From: Thiodiazotropha sp037384425
GTDB lineage: Bacteria > Pseudomonadota > Gammaproteobacteria > Chromatiales > Chromatiaceae
Assembly (NCBI GenBank): GCA_037384425.1
Contig: JARROA010000021.1
Coordinates: 94,090-158,089, forward strand
Reading direction: 5' to 3'
DNA length: 64,000 nucleotides
The notes beneath the pieces were generated by a model. The model saw only the letters and a program-made list of their open reading frames with translations. It ran no database searches and was not told where the DNA came from. Position numbers and translations under genes: made by a program. This document shows positions 24,973 to 31,916 of the stretch, in pieces. Every line of letters starts with the position of its first letter. Position 1 is the stretch's first letter.

Positions 24973-27078
24973 TTGAAAAAACAGGACAGTTTGCCAGTCA
25001 ACCTGGCCGAGCAACCGGTCACCCAACTCAAGGGTGTCGGCGCAAGGAATGCGGAAAAGCTCGTCAAGCTCAACATCGCCACGGTGCAGGATCTGCTCTT
25101 CCACCTGCCGTTGCGCTACCAGGACCGCACCCGCATCCAGCCCATCGGCGCGGTGCGCCGGGGCGACCAGGTGGTGATCGAGGGTGAGGTGGACCTGGCC
25201 GAGATCAAGTTCGGCCGCCGCCGCTCCCTGCTGGTACGCCTCTCCGACGGCACTGGCGGCATCATCCTGCGTTTCTTCTATTTCAGCAACGCCCAGCGCC
25301 AGTCCCTGGCCCGCGGGGTGCGCCTGCGCTGTTTCGGCGAGGTGCGCAGCGGGCCCAACAGCCTGGAGATGGTGCATCCCGAATACCAGCGGGTCGATCC
25401 GGATGAACCGATGGCGGTGGAACAGGCCCTGACCCCCATCTACCCCACCACCGAGGGGGTGCACCAGCTCACCCTGCGCGGACTCATGCAGCAGGCGCTG
25501 GCGCAGCTCGACAGGGGGCCTGAGGGCTTGCGTGAGCTGCTGCCTGAGAGCCTGGTCGACCGCTTCCGCCTGCAGAGCCTGGCCGGTGCGGTGAGCTACC
25601 TCCACCGGCCACCGCCGGACGCCGATCAGCAGCAGCTGCTGGCCGGCACCCACCCGGCCCAGCAGCGGCTCACCTTCGAGGAACTGCTGGCGCACCAGAT
25701 CAGCCTGCGCAAGCTGCGCATCCAGCACCAGCACATCCGCGCCACCGCCCTGCCGGTGGAGAGCGCACTCAAACAGCGATTGCTCGACAGCATCCCCTTC
25801 AGGCTCACCGGGGCCCAGCAGCGGGTGGTGGGCGAGATCTCGCAGGACCTGGCTCAGTCCCGTCCCATGCAGCGCCTGGTGCAGGGCGATGTGGGGGCCG
25901 GCAAGACCATCGTCAGCGCCCTGGCCGCCCTGCAGGCGATCGCCGCCGGCAGCCAGGTGGTGCTGATGGCCCCCACCGAGCTGCTGGCCGAACAACACCT
26001 GCGCAGCTTCTCCCAGTGGCTGGAGCCCTTGGGCATACGCATCGCCTGGCTTACCGGCCGCATGAAGGGCAAGGCCCGCGAGCAGACCCTGGCCGAGATC
26101 GCCGGTGGCACCGCCCAGCTGGCGGTGGGCACCCACGCCCTGTTCCAGGAGGACGTGGTGTTCGACGATCTGGGTCTGGTCGTCATCGACGAGCAGCACC
26201 GCTTCGGCGTGCATCAGCGCCTGGCCCTGCGTGAGAAGGGGAGCCGGCAAGGCCACTCCCCGCATCAGTTGATCATGACCGCCACTCCCATCCCGCGCAC
26301 CCTGGCCATGACCGCCTACGCCGACCTCGACCTCTCGGTGATCGATGCCCTGCCGCCGGGGCGCAAGCCGGTGACCACCGCGGTGATCTCGGATCAGCGC
26401 CGCGACGAGGTGGTGGCGCGGGTGCATGCCGCCTGCGCCGAGGGGCGCCAGGCCTACTGGGTCTGTACCCTGATCGAGGAGTCAGAGGCCTTGCAGTGCC
26501 AAGCGGCAGAGGAGAGTGAGCGCCTGCTAACGGAGGCCCTGCCCGAGCTGCGGGTAGGGTTGGTCCACGGCCGGGTCAAGGCGGACGAGAAGGAGCGCAT
26601 CATGGCTGCCTTCAAGGCCGGCGAGCTCGACCTACTGGTGGCCACCACCGTAATCGAGGTGGGGGTCGACGTACCCAATGCCAGCCTCATGATCATCGAG
26701 AACGCGGAGCGCCTCGGCCTGGCTCAGCTGCACCAGCTGCGCGGCAGGGTGGGGCGGGGTACCGCCGAGAGCCACTGCGTGCTGATGTATCACGGGCCGT
26801 TGTCCGCCAACGCCAAGGAGCGGCTGGCGATCCTGCGCGAGAGCGGCGACGGCTTCCTCATCGCCCAGAAGGACCTGGAGATGCGCGGCCCGGGGGAGGT
26901 GCTCGGCACCCGCCAGACCGGTGAGATGCAGTTGCGCATCGCCGACCTGGTGCGCGACCAGGGACTGCTCGACGAGGTGCGCGAGGCGGCGGGGATGATG
27001 CTGAGAGACTATCCTGAGGAGGCGGACCGGCTGATCGAACGCTGGCTCGGACAGCGCGCCGACTACGGGCGCGCCTGA
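24973..27078 (+). CDS. recG: ATP-dependent DNA helicase RecG
   Basis: A 701-residue branch-migration helicase that remodels stalled forks and Holliday junctions. The N-terminal wedge/OB domain (to about residue 180) includes GVGARNAEKL and LLFHLPLRYQDRT. Motif I is GDVGAGKT at 305-312, motif II the RecG-type DEQHRFGV, motif III MTATPIPRTLAM; the C-lobe has TTVIEVGVDVPNA and QLHQLRGRVGRG. The start is probably the TTG at 24973. In E. coli recG follows spoT; here they are 11 kb apart. Confidence 0.96.
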   Translation: MKKQDSLPVNLAEQPVTQLKGVGARNAEKLVKLNIATVQDLLFHLPLRYQDRTRIQPIGAVRRGDQVVIEGEVDLAEIKFGRRRSLLVRLSDGTGGIILRFFYFSNAQRQSLARGVRLRCFGEVRSGPNSLEMVHPEYQRVDPDEPMAVEQALTPIYPTTEGVHQLTLRGLMQQALAQLDRGPEGLRELLPESLVDRFRLQSLAGAVSYLHRPPPDADQQQLLAGTHPAQQRLTFEELLAHQISLRKLRIQHQHIRATALPVESALKQRLLDSIPFRLTGAQQRVVGEISQDLAQSRPMQRLVQGDVGAGKTIVSALAALQAIAAGSQVVLMAPTELLAEQHLRSFSQWLEPLGIRIAWLTGRMKGKAREQTLAEIAGGTAQLAVGTHALFQEDVVFDDLGLVVIDEQHRFGVHQRLALREKGSRQGHSPHQLIMTATPIPRTLAMTAYADLDLSVIDALPPGRKPVTTAVISDQRRDEVVARVHAACAEGRQAYWVCTLIEESEALQCQAAEESERLLTEALPELRVGLVHGRVKADEKERIMAAFKAGELDLLVATTVIEVGVDVPNASLMIIENAERLGLAQLHQLRGRVGRGTAESHCVLMYHGPLSANAKERLAILRESGDGFLIAQKDLEMRGPGEVLGTRQTGEMQLRIADLVRDQGLLDEVREAAGMMLRDYPEEADRLIERWLGQRADYGRA

Positions 27079-27093
27079 AGCGCGGAGGGGCGA

Positions 27094-28647
27094 ATGGATC
27101 AGGCATCAATCAGGAGCTGGGGCGGGCGCCTGCTATTACTGGCGTTGTGCGGATGCTCCGCGGGATCGTTGCGCGACGTGACACTGCCGGCGCCGCCTGT
27201 GGTGCGTGAGCCGGTGCAAGTGGCGACTGCAGGGGCGCCACGCGAAATCATCGTCGACCTGCAGCTGACGGTCGCCCGTTGCGACGACTACGACCCCGGC
27301 GCGCGTCGCTGCGGTGCGGGGGATCGGATGGCTTTTCGGGAGCTCAATCAGGCCGCCGCAGCGGCCCTGCCCGGCGACCGGGTGCAGGTGCGCGGAGGTG
27401 TGATCCGGCAGCAGTTCGCGCCTGGGGTCTCCGGTATCGAAGGGCATCCCATCCGCTTTACCCCCTATGCGGAGGAGCAGGTGATCTTCCGCGACATCGA
27501 TCAGCCTGCCTGGCTGCTCAAAGGTGTCAACCATCTGCTGCTGGAGGGCTTTCGCCTGGAACAGGTGCTCGGCTGGGCTCGGCTGGAGAACGCCCACTAC
27601 AACCTGATCCGCAACAACCGTTTCCACGAGGCCCTAGCCCGGGGCACCACCGGCGGCTTCAAACTGGTGGAGAGCCACTACAACCGGGTCGAGGGCAATC
27701 GCTTCGAACGCGGCAACGACAGTCTGGTGCTGCAGGCCTCCGACCGCAACCTGATCGCCGACAATAGCTTCGAATGGGGGCGCCACAGCCTGATCAGTGT
27801 GCGCTGCGGCAACTACAACGTGATCCGCGGCAACCGCTTCAACAATGAGCGCCAGAAGGCGATGGAGATCTACGACTGCGAGGGCACCAGTGACGCCCCC
27901 TTTCGCCTCGACGCCACCAAGCGCAACCTGATCGAGGGCAACCGCTTCGACCATGTGCGCGGCTCGAGCCGGCCCCACAACTACAACGCCATCCAGTACG
28001 CCGGCCAGCTCGGCATCGTGCGCCACAACCTGTTTCGCGACTGTCTGGGCGGTGGTATCAATCTGCAGGTCTACTCCAGCGAGGCCCTCTACAACTACGG
28101 CCACCGGATTTACAACAACACCTTCTACGCCAACCACTGTTTCGCCCTCATCGACACCGCCCGGGGCGGAGCCCGTATCGGTGAAAACGATTTCCTCAAC
28201 AATCTCTTCTACAAGAACCGGGATTGCCGGGGAGGCGAGCGGCAGGTGGAGTTGATGTGGCAGGATCTCGATCGTCGGAGCAACGCCCTGGCCGACAGCG
28301 ACCCGGGCTTCGTGGATGAGTCCGCCGGTGATCTTTCCCTGAAGGCGAGGAGTCCGCTGGTCGATGCCGGGGTGTTTCTCACCCGGACGACGGCGGCGGG
28401 AACGGGTAGTGCGCTGCCGGTGGAGGACGCGGCTTTCTTCTTCGACGGGGCCGGTGTGCCCGGGGTGGTGGGCGACGAGATCAGGCTCGAAGGGGAGGGG
28501 GCCGTGGCCAGGATTCTGGAGATCGATTTCGCCCAGGGCCGGCTGCTGCTGGACCGGGATCTGAGCTGGCGTCAGGGGCAGGGCGTCTCCCTGCGCTACA
28601 GCGGCGGCGCCCCAGACATGGGGGCTTACGAAAGATCAATGCCCTGA
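27094..28647 (+). CDS. Right-handed parallel beta-helix lipoprotein
   Basis: A 517-residue predicted lipoprotein: the signal ends LLLLALCGCSAGS with a lipobox-like cysteine near residue 22. The body has many turns with N-x-I/V-x-x-N-x-F repeats (NLIRNNRF, NRVEGNRF, NLIADNSF, NVIRGNRF, NLIEGNRF, GIVRHNLF, YNNTFYAN), the NosD/pectate-lyase-like beta-helix signature. A C-terminal globular part about 100 residues long ends GGAPDMGAYERSMP. Proteins with this fold bind or cleave polysaccharides; catalytic residues were not identified. It lies 15 bases after recG, probably co-transcribed. Confidence 0.8.
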   Translation: MDQASIRSWGGRLLLLALCGCSAGSLRDVTLPAPPVVREPVQVATAGAPREIIVDLQLTVARCDDYDPGARRCGAGDRMAFRELNQAAAAALPGDRVQVRGGVIRQQFAPGVSGIEGHPIRFTPYAEEQVIFRDIDQPAWLLKGVNHLLLEGFRLEQVLGWARLENAHYNLIRNNRFHEALARGTTGGFKLVESHYNRVEGNRFERGNDSLVLQASDRNLIADNSFEWGRHSLISVRCGNYNVIRGNRFNNERQKAMEIYDCEGTSDAPFRLDATKRNLIEGNRFDHVRGSSRPHNYNAIQYAGQLGIVRHNLFRDCLGGGINLQVYSSEALYNYGHRIYNNTFYANHCFALIDTARGGARIGENDFLNNLFYKNRDCRGGERQVELMWQDLDRRSNALADSDPGFVDESAGDLSLKARSPLVDAGVFLTRTTAAGTGSALPVEDAAFFFDGAGVPGVVGDEIRLEGEGAVARILEIDFAQGRLLLDRDLSWRQGQGVSLRYSGGAPDMGAYERSMP

Positions 28648-28779
28648 GCCTGATCGAAAAGGAATAATGGAGTCCCGTTCGAGGACAAAGCCTATTGGAT
28701 TCGTGTTGACTGGTCCCGGTCATCGGCTGCCATGGTCGGGTTTTCATGCGATAATTTCCGTTTTTCAGGTAGAAACATC

Positions 28780-29364
28780 TTGTCCCGGACCCGCAGCAAT
28801 CCCGCCCTACCCGAACCCGACTGGGGTGACTGGCGCAGCCAGCGCCTGCGGCAGGTGCCGCCGGGGATGGCGAACTGGCTGCTGGAGTCGGGCTCGCTCA
28901 CCCGTCGGGTGGTACAGGCCTGCGGCGGGGGGTGTTTCCGGGTTCGCCTGCTCCATCAGGGCTGGGGCAACCCGCTCAACAGTGAACGCCGGCTGCTGCG
29001 TACCCGGCGGGGTGTGATGATGCTGATTCGCGAAGTGGAACTGCTGTGTGACGGGGCCCCCTGGGTCTTCGCCCGTACGCTGATACCGGCCACCAGCCTG
29101 CAACGCTCCGTCAGGCGCCTGACCCGGCTCGGCGAGCGGCCGCTCGGCGCGGTGTTGTTCAGCGATCCCAAGGTCCATCGCGGGGTCACCCAATTCGCCC
29201 GCCTGCAGTCGAGACACCCCCTGTTCCAGGCCGCCTGCGATCATGTGACGGAGACGCCGGAGAGTCTCTGGGGCCGTCGCACCCTGTTCACCCTCTCCGG
29301 ACGTCCGCTGCTGGTGAACGAGATCTTCCTGCCGGGGATTCCCCTGCGCGAGGGGGGGCGATGA
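28780..29364 (+). CDS. ubiC: Chorismate lyase
   Basis: Makes 4-hydroxybenzoate and pyruvate from chorismate, the first step of ubiquinone synthesis. The 194-residue product contains WLLESGSLTRRV (about 28-39), GCFRVRLLHQGW, RTRRGVMMLIREVELLCDG (active-site arginine region), PWVFARTLIP and the C-terminal LFTLSGRPLLVNEIFLPGIP. A TTG at 28780 behind CAGGTAG is taken as the start; an in-frame ATG at 28732 would add 16 unlikely residues. It overlaps ubiA by four bases. Confidence 0.9.
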   Translation: MSRTRSNPALPEPDWGDWRSQRLRQVPPGMANWLLESGSLTRRVVQACGGGCFRVRLLHQGWGNPLNSERRLLRTRRGVMMLIREVELLCDGAPWVFARTLIPATSLQRSVRRLTRLGERPLGAVLFSDPKVHRGVTQFARLQSRHPLFQAACDHVTETPESLWGRRTLFTLSGRPLLVNEIFLPGIPLREGGR

Positions 29365-30272
29365 ACGGGGCCCCCCGAGTCGAACTGCATCCGCCGGGCA
29401 GCGGCATCCCCTGGTCGGAGCGCCTGCGCCGCTACGCCCTGCTGGTGCGCCTGCATCGCCCCATCGGCATCCTGCTGCTGCTCTGGCCTACCATGTGGGC
29501 GCTGTGGCTGGCGGGGGAGGGTCAGCCGCCCTGGGGCATCGTGCTGGTGTTCATGACCGGGGTGGCCCTGATGCGTTCGGCGGGCTGCGCCATCAACGAT
29601 TTCGCCGACCGCGACTTCGACGGCTGCGTGGAGCGCACCAAGACCCGGCCCATCGCCATGGGGCTGGTGAGTCCGAAGGAGGCGATCGGCGTTTTCGTCG
29701 CGCTCTCCCTGCTGGCCGCCACCCTGCTGGTGTTCCTCAACTGGCCGACGCGCCTGATGTCGCTGGTGGCGCTGGTGCTGGCGGCAGTCTACCCCTTCAT
29801 GAAGCGGGTCACCCATCTGCCGCAAGTGATGCTCGGCGCCGCTTTCGGCTGGGCCATTCCGATGGCCTTCATGGCCCTCGACGAGACCATCCCGTCACTG
29901 GCCTGGGTGCTCTTCGTCGCCACAGTGATCTGGGCTCTGATCTACGACACCCAGTACGCCATGGTGGATCGGGAGGATGACTTGAAGATCGGCGTCAAGT
30001 CGACCGCCATCCTGTTCGGCCGCTATGACAACCTGATCGTCGGTCTGCTGCAGCTGGTTATGCTGGCGCTGCTGGCGCAGGTCGGCGTCATGGCGGACCT
30101 TGGTGGGTTCTACTATCTGGGGCTGCTGGTCGGCGGCGCCCTCTTCGTCTATCAGCAGTGGCTGACCCGAGATCGCCAGCCCAAGCCCTGTTTCGATGCC
30201 TTTCTCAACAACAACCTGTTCGGTATGGTGGTCTTTCTCGGCCTGGCCTTCGACTACCTGTTGGCTGCCTGA
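29361..30272 (+). CDS. ubiA: 4-hydroxybenzoate octaprenyltransferase
   Basis: A 303-residue inner-membrane prenyltransferase that attaches the polyprenyl tail to 4-hydroxybenzoate. The first Asp-rich motif is INDFADRDFDGCVERTKTRP (about 78-97) and the second DTQYAMVDREDDLKIGVKS. About eight hydrophobic helices are seen. Its ATG overlaps the ubiC stop, giving the familiar ubiC-ubiA operon. A strong palindrome follows 24 bases after the stop. Confidence 0.95.
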   Translation: MNGAPRVELHPPGSGIPWSERLRRYALLVRLHRPIGILLLLWPTMWALWLAGEGQPPWGIVLVFMTGVALMRSAGCAINDFADRDFDGCVERTKTRPIAMGLVSPKEAIGVFVALSLLAATLLVFLNWPTRLMSLVALVLAAVYPFMKRVTHLPQVMLGAAFGWAIPMAFMALDETIPSLAWVLFVATVIWALIYDTQYAMVDREDDLKIGVKSTAILFGRYDNLIVGLLQLVMLALLAQVGVMADLGGFYYLGLLVGGALFVYQQWLTRDRQPKPCFDAFLNNNLFGMVVFLGLAFDYLLAA

Positions 30273-30296
30273 AGGCGGTGCCTCATAGAGGGTACA

Positions 30297-30356
30297 TGGT
30301 GGGGCAGGGCACCACCCTACCCAGCTACTGTAGGGTGGGGCCGCCCTGCCCCACCA
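30297..30356. repeat. 60-base perfect two-step hairpin between convergent genes
   Basis: The outer stem TGGTGGGGCAGGGC (30297-30310) pairs perfectly with GCCCTGCCCCACCA (30343-30356). The inner stem CCACCCTAC (30312-30320) pairs with GTAGGGTGG (30330-30338). It is the most complete copy of the intergenic palindrome family and probably stops transcription from both ubiA and the leftward lysis genes. Confidence 0.8.
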
Positions 30357-30386
30357 AGGGCGGTTGAAATGACCTGTTACTTACTG

Positions 30387-30977
30387 TCAGCAGCCCAGAT
30401 TGAGCGCCTCTTCCAGATCGATCACCCGGGTACCGCCGCTGTTGATGACCAGGATCTGCCGCTTGTCCCGATCGGGATCGTTGCTACTGCTCAGATGGAC
30501 CCAGGAAGGCCGGCCGTCGGCGCCGAATTCGTGGATCACCTGGTCGATGTCGAGCTCGTCCCGGTAGAAACAGGCGGTGGCGAAGAGATAGAAGTTGGCG
30601 TTGATGTCGGAACGCAACGGCTTGCCGGTGACGTTGCGCACCTTGCTGTGGATGATGTTCTTGATGCGTGTGCGCGAGACACTGCTGGCGATCTCGTTGC
30701 TGAGCTTGATATCGGCGGCCTGGCCGAGCACGTGCTGGCTGGTGTCCTTGCTGCCGATGGCCCGGTTCAGGGGTAGGCAGCGGTAGCCGCTGGTGAGGGT
30801 CATGGCGGTCTTCAGCAGGGTACGCAGGGGCTGCAGGGTATGTTGCACCAGATAATGGATGTTCTGTAACACGGCCGGATCGGGATTGCGCTGTTGCTCC
30901 AACATATCGCCGCCGTGGCGTTCGGCGGTCTCCGAGATGAGGAACTCCTCGAGATAGAAATTTTCCGAAAGTCGCAT
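30387..30977 (-). CDS. M15-family peptidase, endolysin-like (Peptidase_M15_3)
   Basis: A 196-residue putative murein peptidase. The metal-binding core is SGYRCLPLNRAIGSKDTSQHVLGQAADIKL split over about residues 63-93 (the SQHxxGxAxD His and Asp), and the third ligand and catalytic region WVHLSS (near 157-162). This C-terminal DD-carboxypeptidase-like domain is typical of phage endolysins and tail-associated hydrolases. No signal peptide is present, so it would need a holin to reach the wall. That holin is encoded 9 bases upstream. The C-terminal 35 residues are extra relative to the minimal domain. Confidence 0.85.
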   Translation of the reverse strand: MRLSENFYLEEFLISETAERHGGDMLEQQRNPDPAVLQNIHYLVQHTLQPLRTLLKTAMTLTSGYRCLPLNRAIGSKDTSQHVLGQAADIKLSNEIASSVSRTRIKNIIHSKVRNVTGKPLRSDINANFYLFATACFYRDELDIDQVIHEFGADGRPSWVHLSSSNDPDRDKRQILVINSGGTRVIDLEEALNLGC

Positions 30978-30986
30978 GGGGTATTC

Positions 30987-31553
30987 CTAGTCCGTGTTCA
31001 GGATCTCAGGCAGTCTGAAGGCCTTCTTCTTCTCGCCCTCGCTGAAGTCGTTGTCGGAAGGCAGCGGCACCGCGGATACCGGCTGGCCGGCGGCCGAAGC
31101 GACGCCGGGTACCGTGCCGTGCTCCGTCCACTGGTTGCGGGCCACGCCCTTGAGCTTCTCGAAGGTGCGGGTGGCGCCGAGACCGAGCAGAGCCAGCACC
31201 AGGGTCATCAACTCGCCCATGTCCATCACCGGCAGTTCCTCGACGATCTGGGTCTGCTCGAACAGGCCGAGGACGATGTGCAGCAGGTCGCGGCCGATCC
31301 AGGCGTAGGCGAGCAGGATGACGCAGAGCCAGCCCAGCGCCGGACGCCAGCCGGCGACGAAGATGCTGGGGTGCTTGGACTCTTCCAGGTTGGTCACCGC
31401 CTGCAGGATGTGGGGCTGGTTCAGCTCCTTCATCATCAGCAGCCGGGCCCGTTCGCGCTCCTCGTCGCTGGTGAAGAGTTCGTCCAGTCCCGTGGCTACG
31501 GAGTCGGCGATGTTGGCCACCGAATTGAGCGGGTTCAGATTCTCAATGGGCAT
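30987..31553 (-). CDS. Holin of 3TM GTA-holin type
   Basis: A 188-residue membrane protein with helices at about 68-90 (WRPALGWLCVILLAYAWIG), 92-103 (weaker) and 112-127 (ELMTLVLALLGLGATRTFEK). The WRPALGWL entry to helix 1 and the G-x-G-x-x-R-T-F-E-K end of the last helix match the holins described for gene transfer agents and related phages. The C-terminal 50 residues are polar. With the M15 peptidase it forms a lysis cassette. No terminase, capsid, portal or tail gene is nearby. Confidence 0.8.
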   Translation of the reverse strand: MPIENLNPLNSVANIADSVATGLDELFTSDEERERARLLMMKELNQPHILQAVTNLEESKHPSIFVAGWRPALGWLCVILLAYAWIGRDLLHIVLGLFEQTQIVEELPVMDMGELMTLVLALLGLGATRTFEKLKGVARNQWTEHGTVPGVASAAGQPVSAVPLPSDNDFSEGEKKKAFRLPEILNTD

Positions 31554-31916
31554 TCTGTCTCACCTCTGTTGGTGGGGTGAAAGGGTCTGTCTGCGGTCGT
31601 TTCGACCGAAGTGGATGGGAGTGGGATTCAGGCGAGGGGGCCTGCTCAGCGGCCGCTGGGCCGATGCGGTGGTCTGGAGTCTGATCTCCATTGGCATAAA
31701 CACATCATCCTCTGCCCGAAACCCATTCTTTTTCTCAGCTGCCATGCCTGGGGCACGGAGGCGGGGCGTGGGTCCCGGTCGGTCGTTTGCTTTGGCGCCG
31801 ATCCTGGCGAATCGTTTCAAAGATTAGTTCAGCATTGAAGTGAAGTAAACGATTGATAAGTGCGGTTGGTTGGCATTTTCAATCGGAGAATCGTGTGCTC
31901 TTTCCGTATGCCGTAT
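31554..31916. other. 363-base gap upstream of the lysis genes, no gene called
   Basis: A leftward frame (31560-31820) begins with TTG, is Arg/Pro-rich, lacks a ribosome site and resembles no protein, so it is not called. The region must hold the promoter for the holin and peptidase genes; no clear hexamers were recognised. Confidence 0.4.

Noticed and set aside
31560..31820. Possible third lysis gene upstream of the holin
   Set aside because: Starts with TTG, no ribosome site, Arg/Pro-rich composition and no hydrophobic helix as expected for a holin or spanin.
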